Shown: piece by piece, positions 1-6,254 of the stretch
How the letters are laid out: every line of letters starts with the position of its first letter
Position numbering within the stretch: the first letter of the stretch is position 1
NCBI GenBank assembly: GCA_964422785.1
Contig: CAYRCJ010000040.1
Location: 1 to 6,528, forward strand
Length of the DNA: 6,528 bases
Origin: CAYRCJ01 sp964422785
Lineage (GTDB): Bacteria; Patescibacteriota; Minisyncoccia; UBA11713; 2-01-FULL-45-33
Reading direction: 5' to 3'
Made by a program: the position numbers and the translations under genes
The notes under the pieces: model-generated
Told to the model about the DNA's origin: nothing
What the model saw: the letters and a program-made list of their open reading frames with translations, nothing else
Database searches by the model: none

Positions 1-4
1 AATC

Positions 5-32
5 AACCCCTCCGATAGCTATCGGAGGGGTT
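5..32 (-). terminator. Likely Rho-independent terminator of the left vWA gene (possibly bidirectional)
   Basis: A perfect 28-nt palindrome with 14-bp arms runs from AACCCCTCC to GGAGGGGTT. It begins 10 nt past the stop codon of the minus-strand vWA gene (stop at 42-44). Read on the minus strand it is followed by GATT and then the window edge, so a U-tract cannot be confirmed. Because the palindrome is perfect it would form the same hairpin in either direction and may also stop transcription entering from the left. It resembles the terminator at 6205-6238 in sequence. Confidence 0.7.
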
Positions 33-41
33 ATGTTCTTG

Positions 42-1028
42 TTAAATTCTCCCAGGTTTATTTTTTTTGTCGCCCTTATCTTTTGTCTTTGGGCCCGAGT
101 CATTGTCTTTGATGTTTAATTCTGTCGATTGAACTACCTCGATTGCGTCCACAACCGAAGGGTCGCCACCGGCTTCTTTGATTCTTTTTTTGGCATCCGA
201 GACGCTCAATTTGCCTTCTCCGACCGCCACCATAATCGCGATAAATTCCGGCAAAGATTCTGATTTGCTGATCCTTACAACCCTGCCCTGTCCAAGCAAG
301 GAAATCCATCTTTGCGTTACCGATAAATCTCTCGCGTTAGCCGCATTTTCCGGAATCACGAAAAAGATATGATACATCTTGGAAGCTTCGGCAACAATCT
401 CTTCAACCGGAATATTATTTTGAATTTTATCTCCCAAAATCCTTTTGACCTCGCCGGCCTTCACAGAATTATAAGGCATTTCATCTCCGGGGATAAATAG
501 GTAACCCTTTTTCCCGCGTTTCTCAAAGCAATCAATAGAGGTTTTCCTGGCGGCAAAGTAAAGTTCCAGCTCATAGGACTCGGTGTTCTGTCCGCCGCCG
601 CCGCCCTCAAGAAACATTCTTCCAAGATCGTCATCCATTTGAACGCCGGATTCAAATTGCCCCACCTGAAAAGGCACTCTGTCGCAGGTTGCGTCTCCGA
701 TCGCCGAAAACATAATTTGAGGATGCTCAATGCCGTTTTTCAGCAAAAGACCCATTAGCCTCGGCAATGCTTTCTGAAAAATCTTTGGATTATTCTGCAT
801 GCTTCCGGTCACATCTATAGCAACTTTAATGGCCAGTGATTCCGGATGCGCGGCGCTGTCTCTGGACTCCCTTATTACGCTTTTCGGATCCATCTGGGGA
901 TTGGCTTTTTGATCTTCGGCGCGCGATGAGCGCATTGTATCGTCGTAAGCAAAATCACTTATGCCCTTTTTCTTTCTGTCGCTAACCCTGGAATTATACT
1001 CTCTGTCGTCCCAACTGCCTCCACCCAT
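42..1028 (-). CDS. vWA-domain protein with conserved MGGG N-terminal head (vWA1)
   Basis: This encodes a predicted 328-residue cytoplasmic protein with no signal peptide or membrane segment. Residues 1-65 are hydrophilic and probably disordered (MGGGSWDDRE..., SDFAYDDTMR). A vWA fold follows at roughly 66-265. Its metal-site (MIDAS) motif is DVTGS (D72, T74, S76), the distal threonine is probably T149 after a five-glycine run, and the third loop is GDE (D182). Residues 272-300 look like a short helical hairpin, and the last 25 residues are rich in Lys and Asp. vWA domains bind partner proteins through a divalent metal and often work with AAA+ ATPases; here a client- or ATPase-adaptor role is inferred. 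The start at 1028 is preferred over in-frame ATGs at 1052 and 1040: GGAG lies 6 nt upstream, and the resulting MGGG start matches the paralogue at 6306. The domain call is good; the exact function is unknown. Confidence 0.85.
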   Translation of the reverse strand: MGGGSWDDREYNSRVSDRKKKGISDFAYDDTMRSSRAEDQKANPQMDPKSVIRESRDSAAHPESLAIKVAIDVTGSMQNNPKIFQKALPRLMGLLLKNGIEHPQIMFSAIGDATCDRVPFQVGQFESGVQMDDDLGRMFLEGGGGGQNTESYELELYFAARKTSIDCFEKRGKKGYLFIPGDEMPYNSVKAGEVKRILGDKIQNNIPVEEIVAEASKMYHIFFVIPENAANARDLSVTQRWISLLGQGRVVRISKSESLPEFIAIMVAVGEGKLSVSDAKKRIKEAGGDPSVVDAIEVVQSTELNIKDNDSGPKTKDKGDKKNKPGRI

Positions 1029-1034
1029 AATACT

Positions 1035-1038
1035 CTCC
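1035..1038 (-). promoter_or_regulatory. Ribosome binding site that decides the vWA1 start
   Basis: GGAG on the minus strand sits 6 nt before the ATG at 1028. The longer ATG at 1052 has no spaced Shine-Dalgarno and lies inside a small CGGCA/TGCCG hairpin (1047-1059), so it is a poor start. The GGAG would fall inside the coding region if the longer start were used. Confidence 0.7.
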
Positions 1039-1068
1039 ATTCGTTCCGGCATCCTGCCGTTTAATTGT

Positions 1069-1087
1069 TAGTGTACTTTCCACACTA
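1069..1087 (-). other. Small inverted repeat in the vWA1 upstream region
   Basis: TAGTGT and ACACTA form a perfect 6-bp stem with a 7-nt loop, about 40 nt upstream of the vWA1 start and inside the spacer between the nadE-nadD terminator and vWA1. It could be a 5'-leader hairpin or a protein-binding site. It is short enough to be chance. No convincing -35/-10 pair was found in this spacer, so how vWA1 is transcribed is unclear; it may depend partly on read-through from the gene upstream. Confidence 0.3.
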
Positions 1088-1120
1088 TCTTATCCCTACT
1101 TAATCTAACACGGGATTTAT

Positions 1121-1153
1121 AAAAAAGTAACACCCGCGTTATACACAGGTGTT
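1121..1153 (-). terminator. Rho-independent terminator of the nadE-nadD gene
   Basis: On the minus strand, arms 1144-1153 and 1129-1138 form a 10-bp stem (AACACC...GGTGTT plus four inner pairs, two of them G-U). The loop is 5 nt, and a run of six T follows at 1126-1121. It starts 15 nt past the nadE-nadD stop codon. It separates that gene from vWA1 on the same strand, so vWA1 is either transcribed from its own promoter or by read-through. Confidence 0.8.
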
Positions 1154-1168
1154 ATATAATATCTGATT

Positions 1169-3592
1169 TTATTTGTAAAGACCTTCTTTTTCGATGAACT
1201 CCGCCACTTTGCGGGCCACAAGACCGTCAATGGATTGGCCTTTGGAAATTCTCTCCCTTATCATGGTGCTTCTTCCTAGAATTTCTTTGAGCTCAATAAC
1301 TTCAGAATGCGGCGGAAGATCGGCATAGTTTACCGGGGAATTTTCATGGCTTATCACAAAGAAGTTAAGCGATTCCCAGATCTCTTTGCCGTTTATCCAA
1401 TTCTCCTGAATCTGAGATTTGTCCTGATGTCCGCCTTTAATTATATCCTCCCCCACAGCAAACCATATCTCTGAATCCTGATAATTTTTTTTGTATCTTT
1501 CGTTCAAAATATATGTCGGAGTAAAAGTGTCGCAGGCCAAATCGTGAAAATCGAATTTTAAATTTGGAATTCCTTCAAGGCCCAAGAAGAGCATTTGCCT
1601 GCGTTGCTCGTTGGAAGCTTTGCCGATAGTGGGCTTGCTTGGCGAAGCACCCCTGGGGACAACGATAACTTTATCAAATATGCCCGCCAGCGTCTTGGCT
1701 ATTTTCGCGTGATGCGCTCCTACGGGATCAAGGCTCCCGCCGAAAATTACAATTCTTTCTTTCTTGGCCTTAACCAGACCAAGCACATTTTCGGCCAAAT
1801 ACCGGAATTTTTCCGTGAAATAAGGCTCGGAAAGAAATTCTTCAAAATCCCTGCCAAAAGCGCGCTTGCTGGAAATCGGAATCGGCGGACATTGCACCCG
1901 TTTGAAGTAAGAAATCACAAAAAGCTTCCAACATCTTTCAAGATCAGCTACAAATTTTGCGTCATCCGGAAAAAGTTTTTTTATGGTTCCGGTCTCAAGC
2001 AACAATTCTTCTTCCAATTTTCCCTTAACATACATTTCCAAAAACCATTCCGGATTTTTTCTAAATTCGGTGATGGCACGCACCATTTCATCGTGGTATC
2101 CGCGGCGATTCAGGTCGCCGTAATCAAACGGGTCTTTCTGATTTCTCTCAAGTTCCGCGGTGGGGATTTGATTGACGCATGCCTGCGGGATTACCTCTTT
2201 CTTAAATACTTTTTTATTCAGGTGATCGGCAATCTGCCGCACTTCGCGTTTTACTTTATCTCCCAATGGCGCGTAAAACCCGGCCACATCTCCATAAAGC
2301 GTCCCGTAACCAAACGCCATCTCCACTTTGTTTGAATTGCAGGAAAAATACCCGCCGATTTTTTGGGCGTAAGCCGCCAAAATTTCCATTCGCGCGCGCG
2401 CCTGAATATTTTGAAACGCCAGACTCCCCCGTTCAACGCCCGATGATTTGGCAATCGCCCAAACAGCATTGTCGATTGGGATTACTTCATAAGAAATTCC
2501 CAAATTTTCCGCGATTTGCCGGGCAAAATCTTTTGTTGCTTTGCTGTTTAAATCTCCAAACGGCATATTTATGGCGTGTACGCGCCGGGCGCCAAGCGCA
2601 TCAACAAAATGCGCCGCGACCGTAGCGGAATCAATGCCTCCGCTTAGACCCACCACAATGTGCTTTCCGGCCGGCACCATATATTTTGTGGCGCATTTCG
2701 TACCGGCATAGAGCTCTTCTGTATCATTAACAACCTGTTGTGAGATTGCCGGCATTTCAGAACTCAAAGTAAAATCATGACAACCTTTTGAATACGGAGG
2801 CACTTCAAAAATAATTTCTCCGGCTTCGTTATATACAGTGGAACTTCCGTCGAATATTATAATATTTTTTCCGGTATTTTGCGTGCCTGTGTTATTTACA
2901 TAGATGAACGGGACACGCAAATCTTTCAGCAAATTTTTTACAACACTATGGCGTTTTCTGTTTTTCTGCCAAGTCCAGGGAGAAGCCGAAAGATTGATGA
3001 TCAGCTCGGCCCCTTTTATAACCAAAGTCTTTGTCGGGTTGTGCGCGTAATCATCGTGCCACATGTCTTCGCAAAGAATAATGCCGGCCGCCACTTTCCC
3101 GCCTGCCGTCTGAATTTTAACCGGCTCCAAAATATCTTCCAGGTCCTGCCAACCGGCTTCGGCGATTTTCCTTAACGAGTACAAGTGCTTATCATCGTTA
3201 AAAAATCTGTAATTCGGTTGAAGAGACTTAACGATGCTGCCGATCATTTTGCCGTCGCTTGCAATCATCGCCCCGTTATGAATTCTTGCCCGGCCATCCT
3301 CCCCCGCTTTTCCGGGAGACATCAGGACAGTTCCAAAAATCGCCGTAATTCCTGCGGGAGTCGCCTCCACAATTTCTTTGTTGGCTCGGGCGATATCATC
3401 CAAGAAATATACATCTTCCAGCGCGTCTCCTATGAGGTAACCTGTGACGCACATTTCCGTAAAAACAATAATTTCTATCCCGCGCTTTTTGGCTGATTTA
3501 ATTTCATTGATAATATAAGCGGAATTTTTAGCCGGGCTGCCCGGCGTAACTTTCATTTGACAAAGAGATATTTTGAGATCTGAAATTTTCAT
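1169..3592 (-). CDS. nadE: Trifunctional NAD biosynthesis fusion: glutaminase-NAD synthetase-nicotinate-nucleotide adenylyltransferase
   Basis: This 807-residue cytoplasmic protein has three domains. Residues 1-280 are a nitrilase-fold glutaminase with a visible triad: E46 (FTEM), K122 (VKSLQPNY) and C174 (LCEDMW). It supplies ammonia from glutamine. Residues 295-600 are the ATP-dependent NAD synthetase: PP-loop SGGIDS at 317-322, NIQARARM at 395-402, SNKVEMAFGYGTLYGD and IPTAELERNQKD. It amidates nicotinate adenine dinucleotide to NAD. Residues 612-807 resemble NadD, which makes that dinucleotide from nicotinate mononucleotide and ATP: FGGSLDPVGAHH at 617-628, GEDI at 714-717 and GRSTMIR at 773-779 (family ISSTxIR), ending VAEFIEKEGLYK. 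Two consecutive steps would thus sit on one chain. Oddity: the usual HxGH of NadD reads GAHH, so activity of the third domain is less certain. GGGGAGGAG lies 6 nt before the ATG. The gene is divergent from the AAA operon. The NadE call is firm; the NadD call is good. Confidence 0.93.
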   Translation of the reverse strand: MKISDLKISLCQMKVTPGSPAKNSAYIINEIKSAKKRGIEIIVFTEMCVTGYLIGDALEDVYFLDDIARANKEIVEATPAGITAIFGTVLMSPGKAGEDGRARIHNGAMIASDGKMIGSIVKSLQPNYRFFNDDKHLYSLRKIAEAGWQDLEDILEPVKIQTAGGKVAAGIILCEDMWHDDYAHNPTKTLVIKGAELIINLSASPWTWQKNRKRHSVVKNLLKDLRVPFIYVNNTGTQNTGKNIIIFDGSSTVYNEAGEIIFEVPPYSKGCHDFTLSSEMPAISQQVVNDTEELYAGTKCATKYMVPAGKHIVVGLSGGIDSATVAAHFVDALGARRVHAINMPFGDLNSKATKDFARQIAENLGISYEVIPIDNAVWAIAKSSGVERGSLAFQNIQARARMEILAAYAQKIGGYFSCNSNKVEMAFGYGTLYGDVAGFYAPLGDKVKREVRQIADHLNKKVFKKEVIPQACVNQIPTAELERNQKDPFDYGDLNRRGYHDEMVRAITEFRKNPEWFLEMYVKGKLEEELLLETGTIKKLFPDDAKFVADLERCWKLFVISYFKRVQCPPIPISSKRAFGRDFEEFLSEPYFTEKFRYLAENVLGLVKAKKERIVIFGGSLDPVGAHHAKIAKTLAGIFDKVIVVPRGASPSKPTIGKASNEQRRQMLFLGLEGIPNLKFDFHDLACDTFTPTYILNERYKKNYQDSEIWFAVGEDIIKGGHQDKSQIQENWINGKEIWESLNFFVISHENSPVNYADLPPHSEVIELKEILGRSTMIRERISKGQSIDGLVARKVAEFIEKEGLYK

Positions 3593-3598
3593 ATTTTG

Positions 3599-3607
3599 CT
3601 CCTCCCC
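3599..3607 (-). promoter_or_regulatory. Strong ribosome binding site of nadE-nadD
   Basis: GGGGAGGAG on the minus strand lies 6 nt upstream of the ATG at 3592. It is a long anti-16S match that fixes the start and suggests efficient translation. Confidence 0.8.
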
Positions 3608-3634
3608 TACAACAACTCTGAAATATCTATCCTG

Positions 3635-3663
3635 GTTTTAACATTTTTGACTCTATATGTCAA
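3635..3663 (-). promoter_or_regulatory. Predicted sigma70-type promoter for nadE-nadD
   Basis: On the minus strand a consensus -35 TTGACA (3663-3658) is followed after 17 nt by TAAAAC (3640-3635), which matches TATAAT at 4 of 6 bases and is preceded by a TGT extension. A start site near 3628 would leave a leader of about 36 nt before the nadE-nadD ATG. The -35 is half of the palindrome shared with the rightward promoter. Confidence 0.6.
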
Positions 3664-3671
3664 TTGACATA
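3656..3671. promoter_or_regulatory. 16-bp perfect palindrome joining two divergent -35 boxes
   Basis: TATGTCAATTGACATA is self-complementary over 16 bp. Its two halves are the TTGACA boxes of the leftward (3663-3658) and rightward (3664-3669) promoters, back to back with no spacing. Both promoters therefore overlap on the DNA, and RNA polymerase could not occupy both -35 elements at once. A dimeric regulator binding here would block or control both. Whether a regulator exists is not visible in the window. Confidence 0.55.
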
Positions 3672-3692
3672 ATGACAATAATATTATATGAA
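3664..3692 (+). promoter_or_regulatory. Predicted sigma70-type promoter of the AAA operon
   Basis: TTGACA at 3664-3669 is a perfect -35. Candidate -10 hexamers are TATGAA (3687-3692, spacing 17) and TATATG (3685-3690, spacing 15) in a very AT-rich stretch. The expected start site is around 3697-3699, leaving a leader of about 40 nt before the ATG at 3738. Confidence 0.6.
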
Positions 3693-3695
3693 TAT

Positions 3696-3711
3696 GTCGG
3701 GAATTCCTGAC
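3696..3711. promoter_or_regulatory. Imperfect palindrome over the predicted start site (possible operator)
   Basis: GTCGGGAATTCCTGAC is a dyad in which 7 of 8 base pairs match (GTC-n-GGAATTCC-n-GAC). It covers the start site expected from the rightward -35/-10. That placement is typical of repressor operators, but no regulator gene is seen and the function is inferred from position alone. Confidence 0.35.
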
Positions 3712-3727
3712 CCTTAAAAACAAACTT

Positions 3728-3732
3728 GGAGG
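3728..3732 (+). promoter_or_regulatory. Ribosome binding site that decides the start of the 220-residue protein
   Basis: GGAGG lies 5 nt before the ATG at 3738. An in-frame TTG at 3726 overlaps this element and would add four residues, but it has no Shine-Dalgarno of its own, so 3738 is the better start. Confidence 0.75.
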
Positions 3733-3737
3733 TGCTT

Positions 3738-4400
3738 ATGCCCTGTGATATCGGATACAAAAGCTATGAGAGAGCGGTGATCCCCACGCCGGTACCCAAG
3801 AAATTAAAAAGTAAAAGTGAAGCTCCGAAGATAGACGCTGATTTGCTGGCAAAAATCGGAGAAAGCGATCCTCAATTTTTGGAATGGCTCATGGAGCTGA
3901 ATATTGTACCGCTTCTTGAGTCTGCCCTGAAAAAGGCCCTCTCGAAAGTCGGGTCAAGCAAAGAAATATCTTTCTCAATCGACAAAAACGGCAATCTGAT
4001 CGCCGAAGCCGAGTATGAATCCGGGAACAAGAAAAATGAACTTACAAAAACAATTGAAAAAATTTCAAACCGCTGGCAGATAGAAACATTGAAAATAGTT
4101 TTGGAGCTTTTGGATTACAAGGCCGTTATTTCTGAAGAAAAAAATTCTTTGATGGTTGAAGCCGAAAAAATGGACGGATCCCCCGTTCATAAATACGTCC
4201 GGATTACAAAAAATTCCGATGGAGACTCCAATATTATGTTTGAGCATTTCGGTTCTCCGGAAGAATTAAAAAAAGAAAAAGACAAATTTTTAGGTCTCGC
4301 CCAGAAACTTGGGGTGAATGTTGAGATCCTGGAACACCGCGAGTCCGGCCATCCCATTGAAGCGCATCACGTGCATAAACATTTTTTGAAGGAGGAATAA
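3738..4400 (+). CDS. Uncharacterised 220-residue protein, predicted partner of the AAA ATPase
   Basis: I do not recognise this family with confidence. The protein is soluble and charged, with no signal peptide or membrane helix. Residues 1-35 are a polar head (MPCDIGYKSYER, then Pro/Lys-rich). Residues 35-72 are helical (DADLLAKIGESDPQFLEW...). Residues 75-92 form a predicted strand pair (EISFSIDKNGNLIAEAEY), followed by helices (about 100-127) and more strands (128-170). The 75-145 part weakly recalls DUF2997/DUF1257-type (Ycf35-like) proteins, which occur beside Ycf46-like ATPases; this is an impression, not a match. The C-terminus holds a histidine cluster (H205, H210, H211, H213, H215) that could bind metal. 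It is the first gene of the operon. Its stop codon touches the AAA start and its last codons contain the AAA ribosome binding site, so the two are probably translationally coupled and made in related amounts. Confidence 0.85.
   Translation: MPCDIGYKSYERAVIPTPVPKKLKSKSEAPKIDADLLAKIGESDPQFLEWLMELNIVPLLESALKKALSKVGSSKEISFSIDKNGNLIAEAEYESGNKKNELTKTIEKISNRWQIETLKIVLELLDYKAVISEEKNSLMVEAEKMDGSPVHKYVRITKNSDGDSNIMFEHFGSPEELKKEKDKFLGLAQKLGVNVEILEHRESGHPIEAHHVHKHFLKEE
4389..4395 (+). promoter_or_regulatory. Ribosome binding site of the AAA ATPase gene
   Basis: AAGGAGG lies within the final codons of the preceding gene, 5 nt before the ATG at 4401. The stop TAA and start ATG are adjacent, which favours translational coupling. 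Confidence 0.75.
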
Positions 4401-6200
4401 ATGCAGAAAGAAAAGGTTAAAACAAAACCGGTAATTGAACCCGGAGACCTGCTTCCGGAATGGTACAAAGAAGGAATTGTAACCCCGTTTAGGGCAAGAA
4501 TAGCTTCCGAATTTATAGTCCACGGAGATGTCAATTCTTTGTTTCAAGATCCTGATAATTATGAAAGTTATATTACGCTGCGGCAGTTTTGGGAAAAAAT
4601 GTTCAGCGAGCGCGATATCGTAATCTTCTACAACATCGCTTCCGGCGTTCAATTTTTGTCGCCGGATATGGAACGTGAGTTTAAGAAAATCTCCGGCATC
4701 GGCGGGGACGATTCTTCCGCCGGGTCAGGAGATCCGGTAGCCGCGGCCAAAGCCGGCCTGGCGCAAAAAAGAGGAATCCCCAGGGAACCTGAAAGCTGCC
4801 TGCCTTTGATTGAAAAAGTATTGAGAGAACGGGAAGGAGTGGCGGTGGTAATCAATTCCGCCCACTTTATCGCACCGAACGTAAGCACCGGCTTAGCGCT
4901 CCCGCCCAACGAAAGAACAAATATAGAAAGGCTGAAAAATTGGGGCCAAAGCTGGCAGGTCAGAAGAAATAATAACATCATCATATTGCTGACAGATCAA
5001 TCCGCGAAAATTCATCAGGAGCTCAAACAATCCGGAAGCGGCATACAAACAGTTTTCATACCAAAACCCGATAAAGAAGAACGGCTAAAATATATAGGCC
5101 TGGCAATAAAATATTACTCGGAGCAGAAAGGCCTTAAGGCTGAAGAATTGGCCACCGCGACCAACGGAATGTCTTTAAGACAGCTCCAGGAAATATTTTT
5201 ACAAAGCGAGCAAGCCGGCCGGAAGGTCGATTTGGAATATGTCAAAGCCAAGAAAAAAGAAATATTGAACAACGAATACGGGGATGTAATGGAAGTCGTG
5301 GAGCCTGAGTTTGGTCTCGATTATATCGGCGGCCTCGAACACGTGAAAGGATATTTTAAAGACATTCTTCAGGCCATAAAAGACGGAGAAACAAGGCTGG
5401 TGCCGATGGGCACGACGCTGATGGGTCCTCCCGGAACAGGGAAAACCGCGATCGTCGAAGCCTTGGCATTTGAAGCAAAATATTCCTTCGTAAAAAGAAA
5501 AAATTTAAGATCAATGTGGCTGGGCCAGTCCGAAGAAAGATCTGAAAAAAGCATCAACGGCCTGCGGGCGCTGGCTCCGGTCTTTGTGATGAACGATGAA
5601 GCGGATTTAACGGACGCTGATCGCGATTCTTACAAAGGCGACTCCGGGGTTTCTGAGCGGCTGATGCGCGACTGGATGCAATTTATTTCAGATCCGAAAA
5701 TTCAGGGAAAAGTAATTTTGATCAATTGTACCAACAGGCCGGACAGAATGGATCCGGCGCTCAAACGAAGCGGAAGAAGCGACGACAGAATTTTAATACC
5801 TATGCCTTCAGAAAACGAAATAATCGGGATATTCAAAGTAGCGCTGAAAAAATACAAAATTCCTTCGGAGATAACGGATTTCGGCAAATTTGCCAAAATG
5901 ACAAAGGGGCGCTCAGGAGCCGATATCATCAAAATTACTCAAAATGCTTTTGCTTTTGCCAATAAAGGTAAAAAGAAAAAGGTGGATGACGAAGCGATGA
6001 AGGCGGCGATAGAAGATTTTATTCCCAGCGCCAGCCAGGCCGAAATCGACAGAATGACCTTAATGGCGATTTCGGAATCATCTTCGAGAAGGCTTCTTCC
6101 TCCTGATATCAGAGAGATCATGGCGGAAATCGAATCAAGAGATCTCGTGGAAAATGGCGCCGAGATTATCAAGCAAATCAAAGACAGAAAAATTATTTAA
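4401..6200 (+). CDS. AAA+ ATPase with degenerate N-terminal AAA-like half (Ycf46-like architecture)
   Basis: This is a 599-residue soluble ATPase. Residues about 60-290 look like a degenerate AAA module without a Walker A: a strand VAVVINSAHF at 147-156, a strand IIILLTDQ at 193-200, then a helical lid and the linker LEYVKAKKKEIL. Residues 300-525 are a complete classical AAA domain: GLDYIGGLEHVK at 305-316, Walker A GPPGTGKT at 342-349, pore-loop-like MWLGQSE at 372-378, Walker B VFVMNDE with D399 and E400, sensor-1 N445 in CTNRPD, candidate arginine fingers R456 and R459, and sensor-2 region GRSGAD at 503-508. Residues 540-599 are a helical tail. An intact catalytic set and an aromatic pore residue (W373) suggest a hexameric remodeller or unfoldase. 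Layout and linker resemble Ycf46 of cyanobacteria and plastids. It is not a MoxR-type ATPase, although vWA proteins flank it. It is coupled to the 220-residue gene upstream. Family assignment is firm; substrate is unknown. Confidence 0.92.
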   Translation: MQKEKVKTKPVIEPGDLLPEWYKEGIVTPFRARIASEFIVHGDVNSLFQDPDNYESYITLRQFWEKMFSERDIVIFYNIASGVQFLSPDMEREFKKISGIGGDDSSAGSGDPVAAAKAGLAQKRGIPREPESCLPLIEKVLREREGVAVVINSAHFIAPNVSTGLALPPNERTNIERLKNWGQSWQVRRNNNIIILLTDQSAKIHQELKQSGSGIQTVFIPKPDKEERLKYIGLAIKYYSEQKGLKAEELATATNGMSLRQLQEIFLQSEQAGRKVDLEYVKAKKKEILNNEYGDVMEVVEPEFGLDYIGGLEHVKGYFKDILQAIKDGETRLVPMGTTLMGPPGTGKTAIVEALAFEAKYSFVKRKNLRSMWLGQSEERSEKSINGLRALAPVFVMNDEADLTDADRDSYKGDSGVSERLMRDWMQFISDPKIQGKVILINCTNRPDRMDPALKRSGRSDDRILIPMPSENEIIGIFKVALKKYKIPSEITDFGKFAKMTKGRSGADIIKITQNAFAFANKGKKKKVDDEAMKAAIEDFIPSASQAEIDRMTLMAISESSSRRLLPPDIREIMAEIESRDLVENGAEIIKQIKDRKII

Positions 6201-6204
6201 AATA

Positions 6205-6238
6205 AACCCCCCGATAAACATCGGGGGTTGCTTTTTTT
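6205..6238 (+). terminator. Rho-independent terminator of the AAA operon
   Basis: An 8-bp GC-rich stem (6208-6215 with 6220-6227) with loop AAAC extends by two A-T pairs past a bulged C. It is followed by GC and seven T (6232-6238). It begins 5 nt after the ATPase stop codon, so the downstream vWA2 gene is mainly a separate transcription unit. Confidence 0.92.
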
Positions 6239-6254
6239 ATAATATGTTGCTATG

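Noticed and set aside
1029..1052. Longer vWA1 start at 1052 adding eight residues
   Set aside because: There is no properly spaced Shine-Dalgarno, the ATG sits in a small hairpin, and the MGGG start at 1028 has GGAG and matches the paralogue.
1088..1128. Possible vWA1 promoter (TAAGAT-like hexamer on the minus strand)
   Set aside because: The hexamer matches poorly and there is no TTGACA-like element at the right distance.
1595..2335. Plus-strand open frame of 246 codons antisense to nadE-nadD
   Set aside because: It lies wholly inside the NadE/NadD coding region, its translation shows no recognisable domain, and the minus strand encodes clear conserved motifs here.
3726..3737. TTG start for the 220-residue protein
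   Set aside because: It overlaps the GGAGG ribosome binding site that serves the ATG at 3738.
4290..4652. Minus-strand open frame of 120 codons across the small gene/AAA junction
   Set aside because: It overlaps two well-supported plus-strand genes and has no motif.
5300..6000. MoxR/RavA-type AAA assignment suggested by the neighbouring vWA genes
   Set aside because: The GGL entry motif, CTNRPD-type sensor 1, RSGRSDDR arginine-finger segment and GRSGAD sensor-2 region fit classical AAA proteins.
6238..6243. Perfect TATAAT as a -10 element for vWA2
   Set aside because: It overlaps the end of the terminator T-run, and the matching -35 position (around 6215-6220) is TAAACA inside the hairpin loop region; it is more likely AT-rich terminator sequence.
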